A stretch of 64,000 nucleotides of DNA from Pseudomonas fluorescens Q2-87 (GTDB lineage Bacteria > Pseudomonadota > Gammaproteobacteria > Pseudomonadales > Pseudomonadaceae). Shown in pieces: positions 1 to 8,800 of the stretch; the first letter of the stretch is position 1; every line of letters starts with the position of its first letter. The notes below the pieces were generated by a model. It saw only the letters and a program-made list of their open reading frames with translations, ran no database searches and was not told the origin of the DNA. Position numbers and translations under genes: made by a program. Location of the stretch: positions 4,964,556-5,028,555 of the forward strand of contig NZ_CM001558.1 of NCBI RefSeq assembly GCF_000281895.1. The letters run 5' to 3'.

Positions 1-45
1 CCACCTGCCCCATCTAAGACCCATACTCCATTGCGCAGGTGCCCC

Positions 46-2460
46 ATGAGCGACCAGCACTCTACTGAAGCCACGAACGATTACGCTGACTCCGAACACA
101 TCGAACACACCTCCTCCGGCACCGGCCTGGCCCTGCCCGGCCAGAACCTGCCGGACAAGGTCTACATCATCCCCATCCACAACCGCCCGTTCTTCCCGGC
201 CCAAGTGCTGCCGGTTATCGTCAATGAAGAACCGTGGGCCGAAACCCTGGAACTGGTGGCCAAGTCCGAACACCATTCCCTGGCGCTGTTTTTCATGGAC
301 ACGCCCCAGGAAGACCCGCGTCATTTCGATACCTCGGCGCTGCCGCTGTACGGCACGCTGGTCAAGGTCCATCACGCCAGCCGCGAAGGCGGCAAGCTGC
401 AATTCGTCGCCCAGGGCCTGACCCGCGTGCGGATCCGCACCTGGCTCAAGCACCATCGCCCTCCGTACCTGGTGGAAGTCGAATACCCGCACCAGCCGAG
501 CGAACCGACCGATGAGGTCAAGGCCTACGGCATGGCGTTGATCAATGCGATCAAGGAACTGCTGCCACTCAATCCGCTGTACAGCGAAGAGCTGAAGAAC
601 TACCTCAACCGCTTCAGCCCCAACGATCCATCGCCGCTGACCGATTTTGCCGCTGCACTCACTTCTGCCACCGGCAGCGAGTTGCAGGAAGTGCTCGACT
701 GCGTCCCGATGCTCAAGCGCATGGAAAAAGTCCTGCCGATGCTGCGTAAGGAAGTCGAAGTCGCGCGCCTGCAAAAAGAGATTTCTGCCGAGGTCAACAA
801 CAAGATTGGCGAACATCAGCGCCAATTCTTCCTCAAGGAGCAACTCAAGGTCATCCAGCAGGAACTGGGGCTGACCAAGGACGACCGCAGCGCCGATCTC
901 GAACAGTTCGAGCAGCGCCTGGAAGGCAAGGTGCTGTCGTCCCAGGCGCAGAAACGCATCGAAGAGGAAATGAACAAGCTGTCGATCCTGGAAACCGGCT
1001 CGCCGGAATACGCCGTCACCCGCAATTATCTGGATTGGGCGACCTCGGTGCCGTGGGGCGTGTATGGCCAGGACAAACTTGACCTCAAGCATGCGCGCAA
1101 GGTGCTCGATCAACACCACGCCGGGTTGGACGACATCAAGGACCGTATCCTCGAATTCCTTGCCGTCGGCGCCTATAAAGGCGAGATCAGCGGCTCCATC
1201 GTGCTGCTGGTGGGGCCGTCGGGCGTGGGCAAGACCAGCGTCGGCAAGTCCATCGCCGAATCCCTGGGGCGGCCGTTCTACCGATTCAGCGTCGGCGGCA
1301 TGCGCGACGAAGCCGAGATCAAGGGCCACCGGCGCACCTACATCGGCGCGCAGCCGGGCAAGTTGGTGCAGGCGCTCAAGGATGTCGAGGTCATGAACCC
1401 GGTGATCATGCTCGACGAGATCGACAAGATGGGCCAGAGCTACCAGGGCGACCCGGCTTCGGCACTGCTGGAGACCCTCGACCCGGAACAGAACGTCGAG
1501 TTTCTCGATCATTACCTGGACCTGCGCCTGGATCTGTCGAAAGTGCTCTTCGTCTGCACCGCCAACACCCTGGACTCTATTCCCGGCCCATTGCTGGACC
1601 GGATGGAAGTGATTCGCCTGTCGGGCTATATCACCGAAGAAAAAGTCGCCATCGCCAAGCGTCACTTATGGCCCAAGCAACTGGCCAAGGCCGGCGTGTC
1701 CAAAGGCAGCCTGACCATCAACGACAGCGCCCTCAAGGCACTGATCGACGGTTACGCCCGTGAGGCCGGCGTGCGACAACTGGAGAAACAGCTCGGCAAA
1801 CTGGTGCGCAAGGCGGTGATGAAGCTGATCGACGAGCCGAAAGCGGTGATCAAGCTTGGCCCCAAGGACCTCGAGGCTTCCCTGGGCAAACCGGTGTTCC
1901 GCAACGAGCAAGTGCTGTCCGGCGTCGGGGTGATTACCGGCCTGGCCTGGACCAGCATGGGTGGCGCGACCTTGCCGATCGAAGCGACACGCATCCACAC
2001 CCTCAACCGCGGCTTCAAGCTGACCGGCCAACTGGGCGAAGTGATGAAGGAGTCGGCGGAGATCGCCCACAGCTACGTCAGCTCGCACCTGAAGCAGTTT
2101 GGCGGCGACCCGAAGTTCTTTGACGAGGCGTTCGTTCACCTTCACGTACCGGAAGGCGCCACGCCCAAGGACGGCCCGAGCGCCGGGGTCACCATGGCCA
2201 GCGCCTTGCTGTCCCTTGCGCGCAACCAGCCGCCGAAAAAAGGCGTGGCCATGACCGGCGAACTGACCCTTACCGGGCATGTCCTGCCAATTGGTGGGGT
2301 GCGGGAGAAAGTCATCGCGGCGCGGCGGCAGAAAATCAACGAACTGATCCTGCCGGAAGCCAACCGGGGCAACTTCGAAGAACTGCCGGACTACCTCAAG
2401 GAAGGCGTGACGGTGCATTTTGCCAAGCGCTTTGCGGATGTGGCCAAGGTGTTGTTCTGA
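46..2460 (+). CDS. ATP-dependent Lon-type protease (second Lon, AsrA-like)
   Basis: This is a full-length Lon (endopeptidase La), a cytoplasmic hexameric protease that unfolds and degrades misfolded or regulatory proteins. The N-terminal substrate-binding domain fills roughly residues 45-240. Walker A GPSGVGKTS lies near residue 390 and Walker B VIMLDEIDKMG near 450. The proteolytic dyad is Ser about 712 (PKDGPSAGV) and Lys about 755 (EKVIAARRQ). The ATG at 46 is chosen over a TTG at 31 because it gives the MSDQ start. Of the Lon-like proteins in Pseudomonas it most resembles PA0779 (AsrA) rather than the lon beside clpX, a judgement supported by the peptidase-inhibitor gene next door. The promoter lies outside the window. 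Confidence 0.95.
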   Translation: MSDQHSTEATNDYADSEHIEHTSSGTGLALPGQNLPDKVYIIPIHNRPFFPAQVLPVIVNEEPWAETLELVAKSEHHSLALFFMDTPQEDPRHFDTSALPLYGTLVKVHHASREGGKLQFVAQGLTRVRIRTWLKHHRPPYLVEVEYPHQPSEPTDEVKAYGMALINAIKELLPLNPLYSEELKNYLNRFSPNDPSPLTDFAAALTSATGSELQEVLDCVPMLKRMEKVLPMLRKEVEVARLQKEISAEVNNKIGEHQRQFFLKEQLKVIQQELGLTKDDRSADLEQFEQRLEGKVLSSQAQKRIEEEMNKLSILETGSPEYAVTRNYLDWATSVPWGVYGQDKLDLKHARKVLDQHHAGLDDIKDRILEFLAVGAYKGEISGSIVLLVGPSGVGKTSVGKSIAESLGRPFYRFSVGGMRDEAEIKGHRRTYIGAQPGKLVQALKDVEVMNPVIMLDEIDKMGQSYQGDPASALLETLDPEQNVEFLDHYLDLRLDLSKVLFVCTANTLDSIPGPLLDRMEVIRLSGYITEEKVAIAKRHLWPKQLAKAGVSKGSLTINDSALKALIDGYAREAGVRQLEKQLGKLVRKAVMKLIDEPKAVIKLGPKDLEASLGKPVFRNEQVLSGVGVITGLAWTSMGGATLPIEATRIHTLNRGFKLTGQLGEVMKESAEIAHSYVSSHLKQFGGDPKFFDEAFVHLHVPEGATPKDGPSAGVTMASALLSLARNQPPKKGVAMTGELTLTGHVLPIGGVREKVIAARRQKINELILPEANRGNFEELPDYLKEGVTVHFAKRFADVAKVLF

Positions 2461-2485
2461 TCATCCCGTAGCGTCTGGACGGGCC

Positions 2486-2581
2486 TCATCGCGAGCAGGC
2501 TCGCTCCCACAGTGGATTTGTGTCGTTCCACAGAATGTGTGATCCACACCAACCCCGTGGGAGCGAGCCTGCTCGCGATGG
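2486..2581. repeat. REP doublet (REPIN), group TGTGGGAGCGAGC
   Basis: Two REP units in inverted orientation: ATCGCGAGCAGGCTCGCTCC on the left and the opposite strand of the same unit on the right, about 45 bases apart. This is the REPIN arrangement common between genes in P. fluorescens. It lies between lon and the inhibitor gene. Confidence 0.9.
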
Positions 2582-2668
2582 CGTTCTTAGCGTCAACGCC
2601 TGCCCATCTGACACACCCAGTAGCATCTTCGGTTATGCTCGCCGTTCGTCGTGAATGCCGGAGCCCGT

Positions 2669-3061
2669 ATGTCCCTCACCCGCCTGCTCGTCCCCTTCAG
2701 CCTCGCGCTGCTGAGCGCTTGCGCCACGCAACCGAAACACAACGTGACCGTGGAAAAACTCAGCCAGTGCCCGGTACGGCTCAATAATGGGCAAAATCTG
2801 ATCCTGAGCTTACCCAGCAACCCCACCACCGGTTATCGCTGGGCGATCCAGGATTCAGCGGGAGGCGTGTTGAAAGGCTTGGGACCAGAGGTATACCGCA
2901 ACCCGGAAGACGCCGGTATCGTCGGTGCCGCCGGGGTCTCGACCTGGCGCTTCCAGGCGTTTGCCGCCGGCACCGGCCGCCTGCGCCTCACCTATCAACA
3001 GCCCTGGGCACCGGAAGTGCCACCAGTGGAAACCTTCGATTGCGCCATTTCGGTGGATTAA
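2669..3061 (+). CDS. Chagasin-like cysteine peptidase inhibitor, MEROPS family I42, lipoprotein
   Basis: A 130-residue exported protein. Its signal peptide ends in the lipobox-like LLSACA, so it is probably a lipoprotein. The I42 (chagasin/ICP) signature is clear: NPTTGYRW in the first inhibitory loop, a G-containing middle loop followed by WRFQA, and a late RLTYQQPW loop. Family members inhibit papain-type cysteine peptidases by inserting three loops into the active site. ATG 2669 is preferred to an in-frame GTG at 2651 because it places the signal peptide correctly. In P. aeruginosa, as I recall, an icp gene also neighbours the AsrA-type lon, so the pairing looks old. The target peptidase cannot be told from the sequence. 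Confidence 0.85.
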   Translation: MSLTRLLVPFSLALLSACATQPKHNVTVEKLSQCPVRLNNGQNLILSLPSNPTTGYRWAIQDSAGGVLKGLGPEVYRNPEDAGIVGAAGVSTWRFQAFAAGTGRLRLTYQQPWAPEVPPVETFDCAISVD

Positions 3062-3125
3062 ATGTCGGATTGACTGTCCTCGAATTTCCCGCTGGCGCAC
3101 CATTACGTCGGGCTGAACCATCGCA

Positions 3126-3150
3126 ATCGCGAGCAGGCTCGCTCCCACAG
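3126..3150. repeat. Single REP unit
   Basis: One copy of the TGTGGGAGCGAGC-group REP palindrome in the gap before cmoA. No inverted partner is visible nearby. Confidence 0.8.
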
Positions 3151-3202
3151 GTTTTTTGGTTAAAATGCCGGCCTTTTCACCACCCATGCCGCTGGAACCG
3201 CC

Positions 3203-3946
3203 GTGAGCAAAGAGCCCGATCGCCTATTCGCCCAACCCCTGGCCCAAGTGCCTGACTTTGCCTTCAATGAGGACGTGGTGCGGGTGTTTCCGGACATGAT
3301 CAAGCGTTCGGTGCCGGGCTACCCGACCATTGTCGAGAACCTCGGAGTGCTCGCTGCGCAATTCGCCCAGCCCAACAGCGTGCTCTACGACCTGGGGTCG
3401 TCCCTGGGCGCTGTGACCCAGGCGCTGCGTCGCCATGTGCGCAGCGACGGCTGCCGCGTAATCGCTGTGGATAACTCGGCGGCCATGGTCGAGCGCTGCC
3501 GGGAATACCTCAACGGCCAGGACTCGATGTTCCAGGAATTGCTCCCCGTGGAAGTCATCGAAGGCGACATCCTCGCCCTGACTTTCCAGCCGGCCTCGGT
3601 GGTGGCGCTGAATTTCACCTTGCAATTCATCGCACCGGACCAGCGCACCGCACTGTTGAGCCGTATCCGTCAGGCCCTGTTGCCGGGCGGCGCGCTGATT
3701 CTTTCGGAGAAGCTGCGCTTCAACGATGCCCAGGAGCACGCGTTGCTCACCGAACTGCACGTGGCATTCAAGCGCGCCAACGGCTACAGCGAACTGGAAA
3801 TTGCCCAGAAACGCAGCGCCATCGAAAACGTCATGAAGCCTGACAGTCTCGAAGAACATCGCGAACGCCTGCTGGCCGCCGGGTTCTCGAAAGTCGTGCC
3901 GTGGTTCCAGTGTCTTAACTTCGCCTCGTTGATTGCCCTGCCATGA
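3203..3946 (+). CDS. cmoA: Carboxy-S-adenosyl-L-methionine synthase CmoA
   Basis: A 247-residue SAM-fold enzyme that makes carboxy-SAM from SAM and prephenate, the donor for the cmo5U34 wobble modification of tRNA. The nucleotide-binding motif [12 protein letters not shown] is at about residues 59-70 and the acidic loop [12 protein letters not shown] follows. Length matches the E. coli enzyme (247). The start is GTG with only a weak ribosome site, but the N-terminus (SKEPDRLF) fits the family. Its stop overlaps the cmoB start by four bases (ATGA), so the two genes are translationally coupled. Confidence 0.95.
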   Translation: MSKEPDRLFAQPLAQVPDFAFNEDVVRVFPDMIKRSVPGYPTIVENLGVLAAQFAQPNSVLYDLGSSLGAVTQALRRHVRSDGCRVIAVDNSAAMVERCREYLNGQDSMFQELLPVEVIEGDILALTFQPASVVALNFTLQFIAPDQRTALLSRIRQALLPGGALILSEKLRFNDAQEHALLTELHVAFKRANGYSELEIAQKRSAIENVMKPDSLEEHRERLLAAGFSKVVPWFQCLNFASLIALP

Positions 3947-4899
3947 TCGATCTGTCTCCCCTCGCCCGCCATTTGGCCGGCACACCGTTGGCCGATTGGG
4001 CCACGACGCTACAGGCGCAACTCGACAGCAAAATGGAAAAGGGTCATGGCGACCTGGAGCGCTGGCAAAGCGCGCTCGATGCGCTGCCGGTGCTGCAACC
4101 GAGCGAAGTCGATCTGCTGGACGGCCTGACGCTCGACACCGATTGTTCCGACGAAAACCGGGCGCAAATGCGCGCCGCGTTGATGGGCCTGTCGCCATGG
4201 CGCAAAGGGCCGTTCGACCTGTTTGGCGTGCATGTGGACACTGAGTGGCGCTCGGATTGGAAATGGTCGCGCGTGGCGCCCCATCTGGATCTCAAGGGCA
4301 AGCGCATTCTCGATGTGGGCTGTGGCAATGGCTATTACATGTGGCGGATGCTCGGCGCCGGGGCCGACACCGTGATTGGCGTCGATCCGAACTGGCTGTT
4401 CTTCTGCCAGTTCCAGGCGGTACAACGCTACCTCGCGCAGCCCAACGCCTGGCACTTGCCGTTTCCGTTCGAGGCCTTGCCAGCAGAGCTGGAAGGGTTC
4501 GACACGGTGTTCTCCATGGGCGTGTTTTACCACCGCCGTTCACCGATCGAGCATTTGCTGGCGCTCAAGGATTGCCTGGTCAAGGGCGGCGAACTGGTGC
4601 TGGAAACCCTGGTGATCGAAGGTGACGAAAATCAGGTACTGGTACCAGAGGATCGTTATGCGCAGATGCGCAACGTCTGGTTCCTGCCCTCGGTCCCAGC
4701 CCTGGAACGCTGGCTGCGCCGCGCCGGGTTCAGCGATGTGCGTTGCGTGGACGTAAGCCTCACCACCGTGGAAGAACAGCGCAGCACCGAGTGGATGAAA
4801 TATCAGTCGCTCAGCGACTTCCTCGACCCCGACGACCACAGCAAAACCATCGAAGGACTGCCCGCGCCGATGCGGGCGGTGATTGTGGCGCGCAAATAA
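3943..4899 (+). CDS. cmoB: tRNA U34 carboxymethyltransferase CmoB
   Basis: Transfers the carboxymethyl group from carboxy-SAM to 5-hydroxyuridine at tRNA position 34, finishing cmo5U. The protein is 318 residues, near the usual 323. The SAM-binding motif [15 protein letters not shown] lies near residue 122, preceded by the family region WRSDWKW and followed by [12 protein letters not shown]. It overlaps cmoA by four bases, and the two genes form the expected two-step pathway. Confidence 0.96.
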   Translation: MIDLSPLARHLAGTPLADWATTLQAQLDSKMEKGHGDLERWQSALDALPVLQPSEVDLLDGLTLDTDCSDENRAQMRAALMGLSPWRKGPFDLFGVHVDTEWRSDWKWSRVAPHLDLKGKRILDVGCGNGYYMWRMLGAGADTVIGVDPNWLFFCQFQAVQRYLAQPNAWHLPFPFEALPAELEGFDTVFSMGVFYHRRSPIEHLLALKDCLVKGGELVLETLVIEGDENQVLVPEDRYAQMRNVWFLPSVPALERWLRRAGFSDVRCVDVSLTTVEEQRSTEWMKYQSLSDFLDPDDHSKTIEGLPAPMRAVIVARK

Positions 4900-4931
4900 A
4901 TAGCCCAAGCGCTCCCACAAGGCCTCAATGT

Positions 4932-5429
4932 TTAGTCTGCGGATTTGGCTCTTCGGGCCTTGAAGAACTCACTCAGCATCGCGCTGCACTCCTCGGCCAA
5001 CACCCCACCCTCGAATATCACTCGATGATTCAGGAACCCCTGGCTGAAAAAATCGCCCTGGCTCTGCACAATGCCGGCCTTTGGCTCCAGGGCACCGTAA
5101 ACCACACGGGCGATGCGCGAATGGACGATGAGGCCGGCGCACATGCTGCAGGGTTCCAGCGTCACATAAAGAGTGCTGCCGGGCAGGCGATAGTTGCTCA
5201 CGGCCTGGGCGGCGGCGCGGATAGCGACCATTTCCGCATGGGCGCTGGGGTCGTGGCCGCTGATCGGGCAGTTGAAGCCGCGTCCGATGATCTCGCCGTC
5301 CTGCACCAGCACCGCGCCCACCGGTACTTCGCCCAAGGCGGCGCCTTGTGCGGCAAGGGCCAATGCCTCGCGCATGAAATCCTGGTCACGGCTGCGGTCG
5401 ATGATCCGCGCGGGACGAATCTGGCGCAT
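4932..5429 (-). CDS. tadA: tRNA-specific adenosine deaminase TadA
   Basis: A zinc-dependent deaminase that converts A34 to inosine in the wobble position of tRNA-Arg(ACG). The 165-residue protein carries the cytidine-deaminase-fold motifs HAEMVAIRAA (zinc His and proton-shuttle Glu) and PCSMCAG (two zinc Cys). The start at 5429 (MRQIRPARII) is preferred to an upstream in-frame ATG at 5498 that lies inside the multicopper oxidase gene. The start overlaps the oxidase stop by one base (TGATG), implying coupled translation. Confidence 0.95.
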   Translation of the reverse strand: MRQIRPARIIDRSRDQDFMREALALAAQGAALGEVPVGAVLVQDGEIIGRGFNCPISGHDPSAHAEMVAIRAAAQAVSNYRLPGSTLYVTLEPCSMCAGLIVHSRIARVVYGALEPKAGIVQSQGDFFSQGFLNHRVIFEGGVLAEECSAMLSEFFKARRAKSAD

Positions 5430-6805
5430 CACGCCACCTCGATGGCGGCCATCAGGCCGGTTTCCATGTGGTCGATCACATGGCAATGGAACATCCATAC
5501 CCCAGGATTATCTGCCACCAATGCCACCTGCGCGCGCTCATTCTTGCCCAGCAGGTAGGTGTCGGTGAAATACGGCACGACTTTATGCCGGTTCGACGCG
5601 ATCACCTTGAAGCTCATGCCGTGCAAGTGGATCGGATGCTGGTACTGGGTCATGTTCTTCAATTCAAAAATGTAGCTCTGGCCTTTCTTCAGCGTAGCGA
5701 TTGGCCGGTCGGCGCAGGTCTTGTCGGTGATGTCCCAGGCTTTGCCATTGATCTGCCACAGGCTCGGCGGCTTGCCGTTATCGACATTGACCGACACCGA
5801 ACCGACCCATTCGAAATTGAAGTTGAGCTTCTCGGCATTGGCCAGGTCCGGCTCGGACACCGGATTGGGCGGCAGCGCCGGCGGCCATGGGCTCGGTGCA
5901 TCACTGTTAGGCACCGAACGCAGGGTCCCCAGGCGCACCGGACCGTTGCGCAGCGACAGCTCCTCGCCGGCGGGTGGGGCCTTGATCGCCAGGCAAATGC
6001 GCATCCCCGGGCCCAACCAGTATTCCTTGCCCAGCGGACGCGGCTCGATGGGGTTGCCGTCCAGCGCATAGATCTGCGCTTCGACGCCTGGAATGTTGAG
6101 ACGATAGGTCAACGTGTTGTCCAGGTTGAGCAGGCGCACCCGGGTGATCTGCCCGGCCGGCAAGTCGATCACCGCCTCCGGTACACCGTTGATGGTCGCC
6201 AGCCGCCCGGCCGTACCGCCACGGGCCGCTTCACGGGGGATACTGAACTCCACGAACTGGCCTTGCTCGTCCACATGCCAGCTCTTGAGGCTCAGGGTCT
6301 GCTCGTATTTGAAGCCGGTGGGCTCGCGCTCCTCGACGATCAGCGGCCCCACGAGGCCACGCCCGAGTTCTTCACTGCTGTTGACGTGAGGGTGGTACCA
6401 ATAGCTGCCGGCGTCCGGCACGCGGAATTTGTAATCGAAATACTCGCCTGGCAACACTGGCAATTGCGAGACATACGGCACGCCGTCCATTTCCAGCGGC
6501 AAACGGATCCCGTGCCAGTGAATGGTGGTGGCAACCGGCAGATGATTGATGAAGCGTACCCGCAACCACTCACCCTGGCGCACCCGCAGCTCGGTCCCAG
6601 GCGCCGACGGGCCGAATGCCCAGGCCTGGGTCTTGTGCCCGGCCACCAACTCGACGTCCAGCGGCGCGGCGATCAATTGGTAGTCATGACCGGCGTTGGA
6701 GTCGGCCATTTTCCCCAACCAATACCGCGACGCGCCCCCCGCCCCGACACCCACGACAACAAGACCAGCCAGGCCACCGAGTATTTGGCGACGGGTAAAA
6801 GACAT
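5429..6805 (-). CDS. Multicopper oxidase with Tat signal
   Basis: A 458-residue periplasmic copper oxidase that couples one-electron oxidation of a substrate (a metal ion such as Cu(I) or Fe(II), or a phenolic) to reduction of O2. The N-terminus TRRQILGGLAG is a Tat signal, allowing export folded with copper. The copper-binding motifs are all present in order: HWHGIRLP, YWYHPHV, HPIHLHG and MFHCHVIDHMETGLM. In the last, the position ten after the type 1 copper Cys is Leu, where CueO has Met, which in fungal laccases goes with a higher redox potential. Start 6805 is chosen because the Tat motif follows it directly. The homologue I recall beside tadA in P. aeruginosa is PA3768. The substrate is not deducible. 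Confidence 0.9.
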   Translation of the reverse strand: MSFTRRQILGGLAGLVVVGVGAGGASRYWLGKMADSNAGHDYQLIAAPLDVELVAGHKTQAWAFGPSAPGTELRVRQGEWLRVRFINHLPVATTIHWHGIRLPLEMDGVPYVSQLPVLPGEYFDYKFRVPDAGSYWYHPHVNSSEELGRGLVGPLIVEEREPTGFKYEQTLSLKSWHVDEQGQFVEFSIPREAARGGTAGRLATINGVPEAVIDLPAGQITRVRLLNLDNTLTYRLNIPGVEAQIYALDGNPIEPRPLGKEYWLGPGMRICLAIKAPPAGEELSLRNGPVRLGTLRSVPNSDAPSPWPPALPPNPVSEPDLANAEKLNFNFEWVGSVSVNVDNGKPPSLWQINGKAWDITDKTCADRPIATLKKGQSYIFELKNMTQYQHPIHLHGMSFKVIASNRHKVVPYFTDTYLLGKNERAQVALVADNPGVWMFHCHVIDHMETGLMAAIEVA

Positions 6806-6916
6806 GACGCAACCACCTATTGAATCCGCGGCGAACCGTTGGGCCCGCAAAAGGCGAATACGATACACCCGCAGATGAGAAACAGTAAGGCCAGCGAAAA
6901 TGAAAAAAACAAAATG

Positions 6917-6952
6917 AAAAAGCCCTGGGGAAGTTATCCACAGGGCCTTTTT
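6917..6952 (-). terminator. Rho-independent terminator
   Basis: A stem of AAAAGGCCCTG paired with CAGGGC and a T run on the minus strand, downstream of the gene ending at 6996. It is near-identical in design to the hairpin at 8706-8740. Confidence 0.75.
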
Positions 6953-6995
6953 GTGCACATCCAAGCGTCTCGGCGGAATCAGTTCCATCCGCGGG

Positions 6996-7388
6996 TTACG
7001 CCTGACTGCGCCGCGGCGTGAAGAACGCCAACGCTGCCGCCACGACAAACAACGCAGGCACATCGCCCACCAGATGGCCAACATGACTCGTCCCGTCCAT
7101 CTCGACGCCAAAGGACTGCACAGCCATGATCACACCGTGCACGATGCTCGACCACACGGTGAACCAGATCAGGCTCAAATGTTTCATCGGATCGCGCGAC
7201 GCCATCAGCAGGAACACGCCGAGTGTCGCGTAGATGCCGACGATCATCAGCGGATACTGGGAATGACCGCTGTGCCAAGCCCAGCCGGACGGCCACAGAA
7301 TCATCAGCGGCCAGATTGCAAGCACGGCGATCAGGCCTACGACGATCAAAACAATACGCAAGGCGGCGAGTCGTTGGGTGTCGTTCAT
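6996..7388 (-). CDS. DUF6632-type four-helix membrane protein
   Basis: A 130-residue inner-membrane protein with four hydrophobic stretches (about residues 9-30, 43-62, 71-92 and 104-122). The charged segment SRDPMKHLSLIWF between helices 2 and 3 and the HGVIMAVQ stretch in helix 3 resemble the DUF6632 family. Its function is unknown. It stands alone between terminator-bounded neighbours. Confidence 0.7.
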   Translation of the reverse strand: MNDTQRLAALRIVLIVVGLIAVLAIWPLMILWPSGWAWHSGHSQYPLMIVGIYATLGVFLLMASRDPMKHLSLIWFTVWSSIVHGVIMAVQSFGVEMDGTSHVGHLVGDVPALFVVAAALAFFTPRRSQA

Positions 7389-7605
7389 GGCAGGCTCCTA
7401 TTTGCGGCGTGATGATCGCCGTAGCCGGGCGCCAGTGAGTATAGGAGGCTTTCCAGAGATATACGCTATCAACCGGAACCGCCAGTCGACTTGACGGTAT
7501 TGGCTAAAGCCCTTACTACCCCCTCCGAACGAAACCAGGTTTTCCTCGCCCAGGCTCGCCCATAGCTTGGCACGTCCATATTGTCGGAATTCCACTCAGT
7601 GAATG

Positions 7606-8130
7606 TTACCCAACCAAAGCGTCCAGCTCTTTGAGGGCCATGTCAGGGAAGCGTCGGCCTTCTTTCGCAATGTTGACCTGCAAGGCCACCCGGGCCACAT
7701 CCAACACGCTTTTGGTGAGCGAATAGCTACCCCTGGCCTGCAGCCAAGTCAAAACGTCTGCCAAGTGCCAAATCGATGCACTCCCCTCATGCACGGGCGT
7801 CGGAAAGCTGCCTGGATGTGCCAACATCAACTTGCGCATGTTCTGCCGAGATACGCCTACGATCTCCGCTACGTCGGTCAGCCCAACCAGATCAGGAGCG
7901 ACCTCGATCAATCTGGCCGACGGCACCGCGCGCCGGACATCGGCCAAAGCGCTAAGCACGGCCTTAACCGCATCGGGAGCATCCCGAGTGAACTCAAGCG
8001 CCAGTCGTCCCGGCTGCCCGGTGCCTACCAAGGCATCGTCGCAGCCCGCTTCGCCCAGCCGTTCGACCAGTTCAGCCATGGCATCGCCATCGTCAGCGAG
8101 CTGATATTTCAACGTAAAGGTAAATTCCAT
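7606..8130 (-). CDS. Putative antitoxin with helix-turn-helix domain
   Basis: A 174-residue protein in two parts. The N-terminal half (about 1-85) is a beta-alpha domain starting MEFTFTLKYQL, which may be a degenerate HicB-like fold. The C-terminal half has a helix-turn-helix, VGLTDVAEIVGVSRQNMRKLM, ending in SIWHLADVLTWLQ, as in AlpA/MerR-like DNA-binding domains. It starts four bases after the stop of the HicA-like gene, so the toxin comes first in the operon, as in hicAB. I infer that it neutralises the toxin and represses the operon. Confidence 0.65.
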   Translation of the reverse strand: MEFTFTLKYQLADDGDAMAELVERLGEAGCDDALVGTGQPGRLALEFTRDAPDAVKAVLSALADVRRAVPSARLIEVAPDLVGLTDVAEIVGVSRQNMRKLMLAHPGSFPTPVHEGSASIWHLADVLTWLQARGSYSLTKSVLDVARVALQVNIAKEGRRFPDMALKELDALVG

Positions 8131-8134
8131 TGTT

Positions 8135-8410
8135 CTATTCCTTAGCATCGTAATCCGCATCGCGCCGATTGCGATGCGTCGAGCAGTTGTCTACAACGCG
8201 TCGCAACGCTCGCGCGTGGTTGCCAGGGCTTTTCGGGGTGCTCCATATCGATGTGATGCAGAACTCACCACAACGGCACTCCACATCTTTGTACGGGCAA
8301 TAAACCCGTCCCCATGCGTGGCCGCCACCTACCACAATGCGCCATCCGTGCCCTTCGGCATGCCTGAGCACTTCTTCGATTTCTTTCTTCGGGTGCGTTG
8401 GACGAATCAT
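8135..8410 (-). CDS. HicA-like mRNA interferase toxin (putative)
   Basis: A 91-residue protein with the HicA pattern: N-terminal helix KKEIEEVLRHAEGHGW, a strand, then the GGHAWG motif corresponding to the catalytic GSH of HicA, and a second strand with YCP. HicA toxins cleave mRNA. It differs from the classic family by a cysteine-rich middle (CPYKDVECRCGEFC) and a longer C-terminal helix. It is followed by the HTH antitoxin with a four-base gap. The assignment rests on the motif and operon layout. Confidence 0.65.
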   Translation of the reverse strand: MIRPTHPKKEIEEVLRHAEGHGWRIVVGGGHAWGRVYCPYKDVECRCGEFCITSIWSTPKSPGNHARALRRVVDNCSTHRNRRDADYDAKE

Positions 8411-8800
8411 CCGTGAACTCCAGTATTCGCATGACCCGCAGAGTTGTCAAATGACAACCAACCCTCCTTTCGAGCAGCCGAACCCGGCAGCGTCTCAAAA
8501 AGGCGAAATTGATTGGCACGTGACAAATCTCCGTTAACCATGCCGGTGAAATGCCCATAGGGTTGCGCCGATGATAAGCCCGTCCTGGTGCGCCTCAAGG
8601 CGGGTAATCGTAGCGAAAGGTGACGGCACCACTCTTCCCATCACTGTCACGGTATGCCATTGCGGTTGGAGGTCTGATGGAGCTTGGAATTGGCCAGCAA
8701 AAATGAAAAAAGCCCTGTGGGGGTTATCCACAGGGCTTTTGATCAAGGCAGGCGCCGGAGCCAATAACGACCGTCAGCGGTCCCGATTTTCAGGCCTGGA
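8411..8800. other. Intergenic region upstream of the toxin gene
   Basis: About 390 bases between the toxin start and the guaA stop. Apart from the guaA terminator at 8706-8740 I see no open frame with coding character, repeat or clear promoter. Confidence 0.5.
8706..8740 (-). terminator. Terminator of guaBA
   Basis: Near-perfect hairpin AAAAGCCCTGTGG / CCACAGGGCTTTT with a T run on the minus strand, 60 bases past the guaA stop. Confidence 0.85.

Noticed and set aside
5468..6823. Long plus-strand frame opposite the multicopper oxidase
   Set aside because: No ribosome site or domain; the minus strand has all copper motifs. It is a shadow caused by GC-rich codon bias.
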